From contig ML679973.1 of assembly GCA_007922225.1 (NCBI GenBank), forward strand, positions 4,714,413-4,778,412: 64,000 nucleotides of DNA, written 5' to 3'. The stretch is from Emydura subglobosa (Eukaryota > Chordata > Testudines > Chelidae). The notes beneath the pieces are model-generated. The model ran no database searches. It had not been told where the DNA came from and saw only the letters and a program-made list of their open reading frames with translations. Positions 25,030 through 36,907 of the stretch are shown here, piece by piece; positions within the stretch are counted from its first letter, which is position 1; the number at the start of each line of letters is the position of its first letter. Both the position numbers and the translations under genes were made by a program.

Positions 25030-25963
25030 GGAGGGGGGAGGAGAGTTTTGTTTTGATACGGACTGGAAGACTGCTTGTCGAAAGGCTGCATCGCTCCTAG
25101 CTTGTTGTGACATCTTTGCCAAATCACAGCACACGCATATGCATGATGTAATCCATGAGGAGATTCTCTGGGCAGAGACTAGGTCCCCTTTCATTCTGTC
25201 CACAATTGCAACGAAGAGTTGAGTGGTCTTTCTGAGACCCTCCTAGTCTAAGTAATGGCTACTAAGACGAATTTCCAAGATAGATGGAGGAAGAAGCATG
25301 TCACCATAGGCTTGAACGGGGACCCCATTCTGACAGCACCAGTTTGAAGTCCTAGGGATACAGGGGTTGACTCACCTGCCGGTATAAACACACCAGCCCC
25401 TTCAAGAACCGAGAGCAAATTGGGTTAAAAAACGACTGGCCATTTACTGGTGGACGGAAAGCCAAAATCGCAGCCAAGTGAACTCATATGGACAATACCA
25501 CAAGATCTTCCTCTTTCAGGCAGAGCAAACTGTCCAGGATAAGAGGCAAGGATGTCTCATTTGGCACAACCTCTTTCCATGATGCCCACAACATGAACCT
25601 CTTCCATTTTCACCAGATACGCTGATCTGGTTGAGGGCTTCCTGCTACTCATAAGGGCGGTCTGCACACGCGCCGAGCAGCCCTGCTCCGCCTCACCCAA
25701 CCACGAAGCTTCCACACCGTTAGATACAGTGACGTGAGGTTTGGGTGGAGCAGGTGGCCGCAAGATCAGGTCCGGGAGCAACGGGAAGCTGAATAGGCTT
25801 GTCCGCTGATAGGTGCAGAAGGGTCCAGAACCAATGCTGTCGCAGCCATGCTTTGAGGATCATCCTCGCTTTGTCCCTTCTGACCTTGAACAAACACCCT
25901 GTGGATCAGGCCCATGGGAGGGAAAGTATAAAACAGTCTCCCCCCAGGGAAGGAGAAAAGCAT
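25030..25963 (-). pseudogene. DIRS tyrosine recombinase region, broken
   Basis: Minus-strand frames contain FYTFPPMGLIHRVFV at the start (25,963 side), then SSRKPSTRSAYLVKMEEVHV, the N-terminal core-binding pattern of DIRS recombinases. Farther on come KTTQLFVAIVDRMKGD and SSWITSC, which correspond to the catalytic domain region. The frames shift several times and contain stops. The recombinase would integrate the circular cDNA. I did not locate all of the Arg, His and Tyr catalytic residues in one frame, so activity is excluded. The counterpart in the other DIRS copy lies at 3,180-4,150. Confidence 0.75.
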
Positions 25964-26078
25964 CCGAGAGGGAGCTCAGGATGTGCCTCCAGCATAAGCA
26001 GCACTGGAGACATTTGCTGTTGAGCCTGGTTGCAAACAAGTCTACTTGGGGAAATCCTCACATCTGGAAAAATGACAT

Positions 26079-27545
26079 TCAAGACGTCCGAGCGAACGTG
26101 TGACGGCTGACGAAGGATCTGCTCAAGTGATCCACCAGCTTGTTCTGCAAGCCCGGTAGGTGAAACGCCTCCAGGTGAATGGACTGGGCTAATCCCAGTA
26201 ATCCCACAGACTCAACGCCTCCTGGCACACGGGGGAGGAGTAAACTCTGCTCTGTTTGTTTATATAGATTAACATTGCCATTGTATTGTCCATGAGAACA
26301 GATACGCATTTGCCTTGCAGATGGGATTGAAACGCCTGGCAAGCTAAGTGTACCGCTCTCAACTCCCTGACATTGATGTGTAGGGTCAGTTTGTGTGATG
26401 ACCATAGGCCCTGAGTCCTGAAGGGTCCCAAGTGGGCTCACCATCCCATGTCTGAGGCATCGGTGACCAGCGACATCGAAGGGACTGGCCCCGTAAAGGG
26501 GATGCCTCCGCACACCGTTTCCGGGTCCAGCCACCATTGCAGGGTGAGGATCACCACTGGTGGGATTGTAATAACCTTGTCTAATGGGTTAGAGCCGGAT
26601 ATATATACCCCAACACCAGCCAGGATTGGAGGGGTCTTAGTTTGAGTCAAGAATGGTGCACCACATAGGTACAAGAGGACATGTGACTCAGAAGTTTCAG
26701 GCAGCTCCTTGCTGTGGTGATGGGAAAGGTTAAGACAATTTATGAGGGCTTCGATGGCTCTGAAAAAACTCTCTGGGAGAGAAGCTCTGGCCTGGGGTGA
26801 GCTGAGAACCGCCCCTATAAATTTTATTCTCTGTACTGGCAAGAGCATTGACTTTTGCCGGCCTAGTTTCGAGAAAGTGGATTGAACGAGTCTTACGTGC
26901 CTTTCTACCAGTTCCCTGGAACAGCCAATCATCTAGGTATGGAAAAACCTGCACTCTTGCTTTCCTGAGGGAAGCTGTCAGCAATCACTTTATAAATACC
27001 CTTGAAGCCACCAACAGGCCAAAATGTAGCGCCATAAACTGATAATGTTTGTGGCCTACGATGAATCAGAGGTACTTCCTGTGGCCCCAGAATATCACTG
27101 TGTGAAAACATGCATCCTTCAAATCGAGGGCAGCATACCAGTACCCTGGATCTAGGGAAGAGGTGATTAAGGACAAGGAAACCATGCAAAACATCAGCTT
27201 CTTCATGAACTTGTTGCGGTTTCGCAGGTCTAGCACAGTTCTGAGGTCCCTGCTGGACTTTGGAATCAGGAAGTAGAGAGAGTAGAACCCTATTCCTCTT
27301 AGTTCTGTGGGAACCTCCACCACTGCTCTCACTCTTAGGAACAACTGTACCTCCTGGGTTAGAAGTCTCTTGTGAGAAGGGTTCCCGAAGAGGGATGGGG
27401 AGGGAAGGTGAGAAGGGGGAGAAGAAATAAACTGAAGAGTGTATTCCACTTCTACCGTGTGGAGCACCCAGTGGTCCGAGGTGATGTTGACCGACTTCCA
27501 GTAAACGTGGGATAAACGGTTCTCAAACATCGGGGTAAGACCCAA
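26079..27545 (-). pseudogene. DIRS reverse transcriptase and RNase H region, broken
   Basis: The reverse transcriptase is visible on the minus strand: LYFLIPKSSRDLRTVLDLRN, then WYAALDLKDACFH (first catalytic Asp box, the family consensus has Tyr where Cys is here), then FPYLDDWL at 26,924-26,947 (the YxDD box). RNase H follows: MSLVTDASDMGW, then a region with VLMDNTMAMLIYINKQS, then the conserved HLPGLQNKLVDHLSRS near 26,130. At least four frames are needed to follow the protein, so it is inactivated by indels. Assignment to DIRS rather than Gypsy rests on the LDLKDA box, the LVDHLSRS end and the neighbouring recombinase. Confidence 0.88.
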
Positions 27546-27699
27546 ATTCTGGTCTGGTGCGTCGCTCCTGGGCGCGCCTTCAAAAGTTCTGCCTAGGGCC
27601 CAAAGGTTGCCTGGCGGCTGCAGCCATGAGGACCAACAGAGAATGATCAGAGTACCTCCTTCTAAAACCCTTCTTTTGCCATTGCCAAAAGTCCTGCGT

Positions 27700-28976
27700 C
27701 TGCTGGTTCTGTGGCAGGGAGAAACGGCCCTAAGATGGGGGCTTAAAGTGCCTTTGGGATGGGGTCAGCGTGTGGAAGCCCAGAGACTTTAGAGTGGCAC
27801 AAGAGACCATTGAATGACGATGCTGCGCGTCCGTCTGATCGGAGAAGAGGGAGCTACCCTCGAACGGCAGGTCCTGCCCCGTTTGCTGTATTTCACAGAG
27901 CAGGCCTAACGACTGAAGCCAAGAGCTGCATCTCATCACTGCCGCTGTGGCCAGAGCTCAGGCTGCCGCATCCACAGCATCCAAGGTGGCCCAGAGGGAA
28001 GCCTCGGCTATGGCCCTGCCTTCTTCCACCAACGCTGCAAACTCCACTCTGGACGCTGATGGCAAGAGTTCCTTAAATTTTGACATGGCTGTCCAGGAAT
28101 TAAAGTCATAGCAACTTGATAGCCTGGTGGTTTGAGATCCTCAACTGGAAGCCCCCAGTGGAATACACTTTCCTCTCTAACAGGTCCAATTTCCTGACCT
28201 CTTTAGCCTTTGGTGATGGACTTTGCTGTCCTTGCCCCTCTCATTCACTGGCTGCGGCCGTGACCAGGGATCCTGGAGGAGAGTGCGTGTGTAAATACTC
28301 GTACCCCTTTGGGATTATGAAGTACTTCCTCTCGACCCGCTTCAGCATGACTGGAGGGATGCAGGAGTTTGCCACAGGGCCTTTCTAGGTTTCAAAAAGG
28401 CCACCCTGGCTGATCCGGGGGGTGTTAATATGTCCACCAACGCTGGGGCTGAGTCCGCAATCTCCTCTACCTTAAGGCCAAGGTTTTGGGCCATCCTCTG
28501 TAAAAGTTGTGGTGAGCTTTGTAATCATCCTGCACCAGTGCTATGAACATACTAGCTATGGCTTCATTCAGAGAAGAGGATGAGGTGGCCGGGACTGTCC
28601 TGGGGTCCTGCACCTCTTCTGGTGCTGGCAGACTCCCCATGGGTATACCATGGGCGTCCGCCACCTCCACCCTTGGAACTGAACCCCTCTCTGATGGGGA
28701 AGGCCGGAGCACTCTTTCCTCAGAGGGTGCTGAGTGCGAGCAACCTGTGTAGGAGCCTTGGAAGGCCTGAGTTGCCCCCGGTGCCCACATTGGCCACTGA
28801 GGTGGCATCTGCCATTGGGTGGGGGGGCCATGGTGGCAGGACAGGTCCCCGAGTTGCAGCCACATATTTTTGGCCTGCTCGATGCGTGCTCCTTTGTGAC
28901 CCGATTCAGCCTGGGATTCTGAGCCAGAGCACTCACTCCTGAGCAACCACGGAGGTACTGTGCTCCTTGGTGCCAT
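27700..28976 (-). pseudogene. DIRS gag-like region, broken
   Basis: The first open frame on the minus strand within the element (28,467-28,976) is Ser/Pro/Gln-rich with PATSSSSLNEAIASMFIALV. A second part at 27,730-27,939 contains SWLQSLGLLCEIQQTGQDLP followed by FEGSSLFSDQTDAQ, which I recognise as the conserved core of vertebrate DIRS gag. Stops separate the two parts. It would form the nucleoprotein particle. Confidence 0.75.
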
Positions 28977-30039
28977 ATATCAGTGCCGCGATGGTGAGGG
29001 ATGGTGCCGTGAACCAGAGCGGCGTTGTGACCACGAGCAGTGCGGGGAATGCGACCTGCGCCATACTGGCGTTCGCTACCGCAGCGTCGAGGCTCCGGAG
29101 GTCAGGCGAGATGGGGGTTGATGTCTTGTCATCATCGCTGGCCAGCCCAAGGCTGGAACCAGTCTGCGTGAGGCGGCCTCTTACAGTGCCAGAGCTGGCC
29201 CTGGTGGACCACGGCCCGAAGGAGATGGAGGTGCTGGGAGGGTCAAAAGACTCCTTGCTGCCTCATACGCCTCTGGCGTCGATGGTACTGCCAGGGCCAA
29301 ATCTCCTTTATGGCTCACCCTCAGCAGGGAGCCCACGTGCACTGGATTCAACAGATCCCTCTCTGGGGCTGGAGTCAACAGGGCCTGCTGGCTGACGGCC
29401 ATGAGAGTGGTCCAGCACGGATCTCACTCTTTCCCTGGCCTTCCTTGATGGGGAACGGCCCTGATCAGATTTCTTCTGCCTATATACCGCACCATGAGGG
29501 CGCCACTCCAGGGGGCACCAGAGCTGACCCAGCAGATACCACTAGGAAAAGCTTCCTGTGATGATGAGCGCGCACACACACCTACACTGGAATGGACGGG
29601 AGCAAGTGCTCGACGAAGAACAGGCTTAATTTAAGTCAACAGAGGTGGTGATGTTGTGCTGCTCTTGTCCTATGGTTGCACGGCTCCATTGAATCAGGCC
29701 ACCAGCCTGGTATCTAATAAAATCAATATATTCGCTTCTCAAAAGAGTTATAAAAAAAAGTCTAAAGAATCCTTGTAGCAGGAGCAGACTGAGGCATGAT
29801 AATTAAACAACAGCTCCAAGAATGTAACTTCTGGTGCAATTTGAGACATTACTACCTCAGGCCTAAAGCACTGAAGTTTTAAAAGAGAGAGACCAACCAC
29901 AGCCAGCATCTTGAATTAGTCTGAGAAATGTTAATACTTTTTGTAAAGAGGCCCTGGACAGGCCTAACTCGTTCTGAAATGGAGTGCAGCACCATAGTAC
30001 TCTGCTTTCTGCTAGCACCTTCCATATTATGATCTAAGC

Positions 30040-30225
30040 ATTTTAGATACATTAGACTCTCAACCCCTCTCCGTGAGGTGGACCAGTATAAATTATCCCC
30101 ATTTTACAGATGGAGAAACAGTGACAGACACGGGAACTGACTTGCCAAGATCACAGCAAGTCGGGGCCAAAGCCTATAGCAGAACACACAAGTTCTGGTT
30201 CTCAGCCTCAGTGCTTGAACAGTTC
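30040..30225 (-). mobile_element. MIR-type SINE fragment
   Basis: CCCCATTTTACAGATGGAGA, then ACTTGCCAAGATCACAGCAA and TCTGGTTCTCAGCCTCAGTG are antisense to a MIR core with its head at the right. Diverged. Confidence 0.8.
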
Positions 30226-30619
30226 TTCCTATTTTAAATGGCATTATTGAAAGCTCATGCAGTCAAATGGAGTTACTGGGCTAAAGATTTGTGCTGAAAA
30301 GCTGCTGGAGCATAATGTCTGAGTTGCTAAGAGACAGCCCTTCTCATACTGTTTCTGTATTTTTCTTCACTTTTTAGTTTACATTATTGAAATTTGCATG
30401 AAGATAAAGACCTGTTTCTTAAGAACTCATCAGCACATTTTGTCCCACCTGACACAATACACTCTCCCATTCACAACTGCTTGACAGTTTACGAAAGCTA
30501 TTGTCTCATAAACAAAGAAGGTTTATTTATATACCTTCATTTGGCACCCTCTGCAGTGGGATCTGGGTGCTCTAACAACTATTAACACGTAGACTGCTAG
30601 GGGGGAAGAGGCAGCAGAC

Positions 30620-30830
30620 AGAGGTCTCATCTACACTACAGACTTACATCGGTTTAACTACATCGCTTTGGATGTATGCGAAAAATCTACACCTCTGAAG
30701 AACGTAGTTATACTCCGTGTAGATAGTGCTGTATCAGCAGGAGAGCTCTCTGCCATTGGTGTAGAAGCATCTTCATTAAAGCACACCAGCGGTGAAGCTG
30801 TGCCGATACGGTGTTTTAAGTGTAGACCTG
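30620..30830. repeat. Interspersed repeat with TCTACACT-type terminus, copy 2
   Basis: TCTCATCTACACTACAGACT on the left and GTTTTAAGTGTAGACCTGCT on the right form an imperfect inverted terminus (CTACACT versus AGTGTAG). The interior resembles the repeat at 14,970-15,240. Probably a non-autonomous DNA transposon relic. Confidence 0.6.
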
Positions 30831-31769
30831 CTCTGACTCTTAAGAGACAGTTCTTGGTTTTGTGTAAGACATCAGTCCTAATTTAAACAGTGCATGCAGA
30901 TGAAGAACGAAACGTAGGATGCACTGAAACACGTTCTACTTGGAAACTATTCCAAGTTTGTCTTGAAGTGTCACTGCTCTTTACGGCTCCTATTCACATA
31001 GTAGGGCTGCTTCAAACCTTGGAGCTTCAGGTATAGAAGGGCCTCTGCTCTGAGCCAGATGTAATATAGAAACAGTATCTTTCCATTCTTTGCCTGACCA
31101 AGTGTCCATATATCTCCTGCATGACTCAATCTGTTTTTTTGCTGTCACTCCTGTTTTTTATATTTGCTGTACATTCTCTTGCTTCCCCCTCTCCCACACT
31201 CATCATCTTGGTTGCCTCTTCTAATGCTTAATTTTGTTACCTCTGGAAAGCGTTCTTTTTTTAAAAAGCTAGATTTTTTTTTTTTAAATGGCATGTTGCT
31301 CGGGTGAAAGGTGAGGAGGCTGGGTTGGGTAACTATGCTTAATCAGGTGGTAAAAAACAGCTGGCTTAGATTGTTTGGCAGGACACAAAGTGTTCCTGAT
31401 TCAGTAGCAGGAGCTCTTTGGAATCCATACTGAACTAAGGCCCTCAGTGTGGTCAGACAGGCCTCTGTACTACTGAAGGTGATGCTCTCAGAAGAGACAC
31501 CACCAAGGTCTCAACCATTTGTAAGCTTAAAGGTCCCACACCTTTTTATACAAGAGTGGAGGTATAACAGGATCATGGCAATCTGCTTCCCTAAAAGCCT
31601 GTGACTCTTTCAATTAGGGAGCCTTGTTTTTCATAGTTTATCTTTAATCATGTTGTAGTGCTCTGTTAAATTGCTACTGCATCCCACCACAGAAGTGACT
31701 GCATTTTGGTGGTGGGTGAAGTGATTTAGTCCTTAGAGGTAGAGAGTTTTGCAAAGCAGTTTGAGGCTT

Positions 31770-31808
31770 GAAAAAAAAAAAAAAAAAACCCCAAAAAAAG
31801 AAAAAAAA
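31770..31808. repeat. A-rich simple tract
   Basis: About 19 A, then CCCC, then mixed A runs, located about 170 bases from the VANGL1 donor at 31,973 on the intron side. It is T-rich on the transcribed strand. Confidence 0.85.
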
Positions 31809-31973
31809 CTGTGATCAAAAGGAACCCGAGAGCCATGCCTGCATGTTACCAAGAGTGCAACAAACACATTTCCATCAACATGCAGGCAGTCTAAGACAGT
31901 CACCAAAGCAGAATTCTGTCCCACAAATCCACGCTTCGCCCATCCACATCTCCATTTGCTCCCTGTTCCTTAC

Positions 31974-32100
31974 CTGAACATCTTCTGTCCGAGAGGCATC
32001 ATTCCCCAGCAGTGGTTCTGCCGGAGGTGTCTGGATGGTGACCGATTTCTCTGACCTACTGCCATCTTTACTCCGCGGTGATTTGTGCCTGTCCCGACTC
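31974..32100 (-). CDS. VANGL1: VANGL1 exon encoding the basic/serine N-terminal segment
   Basis: A 127-nt exon with acceptor AAAG at 32,101-32,102 and donor CAG|GTAAGG at 31,973. It encodes [20 protein letters not shown], then [20 protein letters not shown] and [16 protein letters not shown] and EPLLGND are VANGL1 signatures of the cytosolic N-terminus. Phase is consistent: the first base (G) completes the Gly codon begun by GG in the preceding exon, and the exon ends on a whole Gln codon. At the junction the turtle-like protein reads QGSRDRHK, two residues shorter than the mammalian QGERTRERHK I recall. The acceptor GGGAAAG is preceded by a good pyrimidine tract. Confidence 0.95.
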
Positions 32101-32530
32101 CTTTCCCATAAAGGCAAGAGAAAAAGACGGTTACAGGACTCATACACCAGAAGGCATCAGACTCAGCCCTCCCAGTGAGATTTACCCACTTTCATTAACC
32201 TCCTGTAAATCAAGAAATGCCCTAGCCCATTGCCAGTTATCTTTGTGATGCCAACCTTTCAGAACAAACTGCACTTATTATGCCTCCAAGGTTTGGGCCT
32301 CATGTAGATGCTGTGTCTGCAGATGGTTTCTGGCAATAGGAGTGTAGAGGATTCACTGCGCTGAGGAGCCTGCGCCTGCCCTCACAACATGACCTTCCTT
32401 CCAAACTTTAAAGGACAGCCTGATTCCAGGTGCCATCTCACATGCAACTAGCCAGGCCCCACGGGCACGGGGCATTAGTTCAGGGCTGAGAGTGAGCTCG
32501 GCACTCTATAGGACAGTCCCTGGCTTAGGA

Positions 32531-32862
32531 CAGGGGTTCTCGACCTTTTTCTTTCAGGAGGCCACCCACAACATGCTATAAAAACTCCAGGGCCCAGCGG
32601 GGGGGAGGGGGACCTTCAGCCACTGGGTGTGGAGTGCTGGAGCTTGGGGCTCCAGCCCCCCGTGGAGAGCGCTGGAGCTTAGGGCTCCACTCCCAGCTTC
32701 AGCCCCACGGGAGATGCCAGGGCTCGGAGCGCCAGGCTTCAGCCCCACAACTCCGGCTTCAGGCCCATGGGGGCGCCACGCTTCAGCCGCAGGGCCCTGC
32801 GGCCCCATGAAACTGGCTTGCAACCCCTCAGGGGGCCATGGACCCTTGGTTGGGAACCGCTG
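32531..32862. mobile_element. GC-rich hAT-type non-autonomous element
   Basis: Terminal inverted repeats CAGGGGTTCTCGACC (left) and GGTTGGGAACCGCTG (right), with 8-bp flanks GCTTAGGA and GCCTAAGG agreeing at 5 of 8. The interior consists of degenerate GC-rich units around GGAGCTTGGGGCTCCAG and CTTCAGCCCCA, i.e. a small internal minisatellite. It produces spurious Ala/Pro/Gly-rich open frames on both strands. It lies in the 1.6-kb VANGL1 intron. Confidence 0.8.
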
Positions 32863-33690
32863 GCCTAAGGGACTTAAATTAGAAACTGCGCACCTATTTC
32901 TTGCCTTCTCAATACCTGGTCACAAACATCTCCTATCCCAGCAACATCGGAGGAGGCTTGTAGAAGGGGAAACTCTCCTACCTGCACCCTCCATGAAAGC
33001 TCAGGGAATATTCCCTTCCCCCAAGGATTTCTGTGGGAGATTTTGGGGGCGGGGGGTTTGGCAGTAATCAAAGTGTCTCAAGGGGGCTGAGGTAGTACTA
33101 AAGAGAGCACTGACAGCAATATTTAGACCGTACGCTCTTCGTGACAGGGAACGTCCAGGTCCATACAGCACCTAGAACCATGGGGCCCTGATCTCGGATG
33201 GGGCCTGCTAGTGGCTGCCATGATATAAAAAGAAAAACAAATTATAAATATTATGAAAGACTCAGGCAAACTTCGCCTATTTTTAGCTGTTTTTCTAAAC
33301 ACCTGAATTACACACACAAGGTATTCAAATGGCAGCTGACGGGAAGAGAACCTCTGTCCCGAGCTGAGAAAGATGAATAGGAGTGTAAATGGTAGGAGAA
33401 ATAGCAAGTGTCTGCTTAAAAACATTGGTCAAGCCTCCATCTGGGGACTCTGTCCAGTCCTCCCAGTTAATGACTAAACTAACCAATCTTTTTCCAGTTC
33501 CATCTTCAATGGCCCTATTTATAGTATCCCGTCTAGTTATTCAGAGAGAAAGTTGTCCCATGCTATGCCTCCTCCAGAGCTATTGTGTTTTGGTCTGAGA
33601 GGGGCTTTAACATGATCTATGGAAAAGGGAATCTTTCCCCGTGATGCTGCCCAGCTCAGAGCACTAATTTATTAAGAATGGTTTCCATAC

Positions 33691-33904
33691 CCTTGTCTGT
33701 TCGCTTTTTTGGAGTGACCTGAGTAGTGGGAATATCCCGAGTATGTCGATTCGGTATCCATGGCAGCAGACGCCTGCCCCCCACTGGGAGGGGCACTGAT
33801 CTCCTTCCTTAGAGGGTGAACAGCCGTTGCTCCTGAGGCGGATGCACTCTCAGCGTCGTAATCATTAGTAGCTCCAAAACTTCAGGGAGTCAGTGATTTT
33901 CAAC
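33691..33904 (-). CDS. VANGL1: VANGL1 start-codon exon
   Basis: The ATG is at 33,759-33,761 and the coding part is 71 nt (33,691-33,761). It encodes MDTESTYSGYSHYSGHSKK, then ANRQ and the first two bases of a Gly codon, followed by a donor GTATGG at 33,690. MDTESTYSGYS is the nearly invariant VANGL1 start, and the Ser/Thr-rich stretch is the cluster phosphorylated by CK1 in response to Wnt5a in the family. The start is fixed by this homology. The bases 33,762-33,904 are inferred 5' UTR ending at a TTTTTTTAG acceptor at 33,905-33,906. That acceptor is less certain than the coding part. Confidence 0.92.
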
Positions 33905-36049
33905 CTAAAAAAACGCTATGGAGAGAAGAACAGGAGCCTTAATCTTCAATACCAACCTAGGGGAAAAACAGATGGGAGTACAACACTGACGCTCTACTAA
34001 GCAAAGCAATCATGTTCTTACCACGGTAGACCTTGTCCTCCTTCACCTGCAGTGTCTATCAACGTTTGTCACACCCTATCTAAGTGTGCAAGTTCGTGGG
34101 GACAGATACCACATCTTTTTTGTTCTGTCCATGTATTTGTGGAGTCATAAATTAGGAAATAAGCAGCTCCTGCTACATGCAATGCAATGCAGCCCCATTT
34201 ATCTCAAGGTCTCCAGGGGACAGCAGCATCTTTGGATAAATAGAGGGTACGGTGAGGGAAAAGGCAACACAGCCGATGCTTACAGCACAGTCGATTTCTG
34301 TAACTCACTACCGGTAAATGCGTAAAGATTCACAGGGTTTGAGTCTCCACCGTCTTGCCCCTTATGTCATTTACACCTGTGCAAAGTAGATATAAAAATG
34401 CTACCAAGTCAGAATGATAACATTTTACACACACGCTGCACAGGTATATGTGAGAGTACACAAGGGGCAAGGCAGAAGAGCATCAGACCCACGGTGTCTG
34501 AACTTGTATTGTTTGCATAATTACAAGGTGTGCCCGTTTTATTAGCATTAGTTACTATAAAATACCATAGATGACAAGGCCTCCTAATACCTCACTATCT
34601 ACATGCTATTTGGGCCCTGAACTGCAGCTTTTAGTCTCTACCCTCACAGGAGTCAAATTAGAGACTATTAGATCACATCCACTTTACACATTCCCTGGCC
34701 AATGCAGTATATTTTGTAGGGTTTTCTACTGTAGGACATCTTTGTAAACAAGGAGGAAAAGGAACAATGTTTTGGAAAGAACAAGATACTGTAACAACAA
34801 TCAAGCATGTCAGGTAGAGTCTTGGAGTTCTGCACAAGGGTCTGGTGGACATTAACCTGTTTCATTTTCATACTCTGGATTAGGTTACAGGTGAAACTGA
34901 TTAGAGAGGAGGGGAGAGACTCGCCAGTTTTTGAGACGTGCAAAACCAGGGTTGTCACTGCACATATTCCCAGACACTAGAATAAGAGGTGGCAGGACTG
35001 TGGGCCCTTGGCAGAGCTTGGTGTTTGGCAGGAGGATGGGGAGAGAGATCTTCTACATTTCCTGCCCAGGCTATTCCTGACTCCAGCAGTATCGTGGCCT
35101 TTACTTTCATTGGTGTTACATTTATTTACAAGTTCTACAGCGAGAGAATTTGCTTTCATTAAATCCTTCACTTATGTTCTGCTCGCAGCGATTTTCAAGC
35201 TGCTTGCAAGAAACATTCAACTTCCTCCAAAAGGAGCAGAAAAGTTAGCTCTTTAACTCATCTGGGCTAATCTTCTTAGCACCTCATGCTCCAATTAGCA
35301 ACGTAAGTGTACAGCACACCCCACATTACAGTGTATAAAGTGTGCTGAACAAACAGAACGCTGGGCCCCCCAGCGTTCACAGTCTGATGGGACAATACTG
35401 AAAAAGGTTACATAAAGATTGGGAGCGGCTGGCCTTTGCCAAATAGGTGGGCTTGCAGGAGTTATTTGAATGAAGAGGGAGGTGGCTGTGGGAGGATGTT
35501 GCAGGCACAACGCACAACGTCGCCTAATGAAAGGAGGCACAAAGCTGGGTGGGATGCAAGAGGGTGGAGACGCAGGCAAGAGCAGAGCCGTGCATAGATC
35601 TGAGAGCGAGTGGGAGAGGCTCGAACTGTGAGAGAAGATAGAAAGCTAGCGCAGGTGTGCGCACAAGGATGGTGACGAGAAGAAAGCACCATCGGCAGAA
35701 CATGATCAATAGCAACCAGCTGCAGCCATAATCTGCAATGCTCAGAAACCAGCAAGACTTCTGCGCAATAGAGTAGGAACATACTGAATTAGACAGAAGT
35801 TGCCATTAAGAGGTATGGGCTCAAAGTCATTATATCCAATCACAAACTGTTTGTGGCCTTATTCGAATCTATTCTTTATGAGGACAGCTATCCTCTCCAC
35901 TAATACACGTACCCCACGATGGGAACAGCAAAGTGGGGAGGAGGACAGGGCTGTGTGTATATCCAAGGAGGGGTAATCACCCCAGGATAGGAATTACACT
36001 AGCTTCTACTACAGAAACTAACAGTCATGCCTCTCAGAGGTTCTCCATG

Positions 36050-36215
36050 CACTTTGCAAACATACATTACTTAAGTCTCTCAGCCTCCCTGGAAAGTTGG
36101 TATTATCCTCATTTTACAGATGGAGAAACTAAGGCATAGCGGGCAAGTGGCCTGTCCAAAGAGCACACAGCAATTCTGTGGCAGACCCAATAACGGGAGT
36201 GCTAATTCCCAGTCC
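36050..36215 (-). mobile_element. MIR-type SINE fragment
   Basis: CTCATTTTACAGATGGAGAA, then GGCAAGTGGCCTGTCCAAAG and ATTCTGTGGCAGACCCAATA are antisense to the MIR core. Diverged; intron 1 of VANGL1. Confidence 0.8.
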
Positions 36216-36907
36216 CCTTCAAGAATTACAACCCCACAAGAGTAACCAGTGCCGTGATACAGCAATTCCTTGTGTGTTAGCAGTGGAGCTTCTATTGCGG
36301 GGCTGGCAGCAGAGAGACAACACATGGTGTGCTGCTTTACAGGCAGTAGGATCTGTTGAGAGTCAACATAGCATTTCAGCAGACAGATGCTACAGCAAAA
36401 GTACACAGGCTTTCCACACATGAATCAAGAGCAGGCTGTTCCCATTCTGAGGTGGGGAGAAGAGACACGAAGGATCATGTGGAGAACACGCACCAATATC
36501 AGGAAGTATTTTCATTTACACCAGGGCGGGCAGGCTGGATCCTGCCAAGTCTCATTTTTTGTGTAAACAAGAGCAACAGTTTTGATGCAGCTCCACAAAA
36601 ACTCAATGTGAGGGCCCCAAAAAGTACAACCTCTTGGATCACCACCAACAGCAATACCCTTCACGTGAGAATTCTGCAGCACCTCACAGACTTGGCCACC
36701 TGACACTGAGGGTTAAACAGAGCGCCCTGCCAAGGCCGGCAGCAGGGCTGTAATGAATGGGCATTATATCTGTTTGAATTCAGTTGGGAAGGAGACCACT
36801 GGCTTTGCCTATTAGCTATCTAAGGACACCCAACTGCGGGCAATCAAGGGCTGCCCTGGCAACTGCCCAGTAGCCTGAAGACCATACCCAATTTGAGAAA
36901 CCCACAG

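Larger units (their letters stand above)
24666..29620 (-). mobile_element. Nearly full-length DIRS-type tyrosine-recombinase retrotransposon
   Basis: A 4.95-kb element in the same orientation as VANGL1. Its ends carry inverted terminal repeats: 29,581-29,620 (CCTACACTGGAATGGACGGG onward) is the reverse complement, with about six mismatches in 38, of 24,971-25,008. Inside, in minus-strand order, are gag-like, reverse transcriptase, RNase H and tyrosine recombinase regions, the DIRS gene order as I know it. All frames carry stops or shifts, so the copy is inactive. There is no long terminal repeat and I find no target duplication, as expected for recombinase-mediated insertion. A partial relative lies at 2.83-4.15 kb. 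Confidence 0.9.

Noticed and set aside
35280..35650. A moderately GC-rich stretch with several overlapping minus-strand frames
   Set aside because: Resembles a diverged vertebrate repeat, but I could not match it to a family or find ends, so I left it unannotated.
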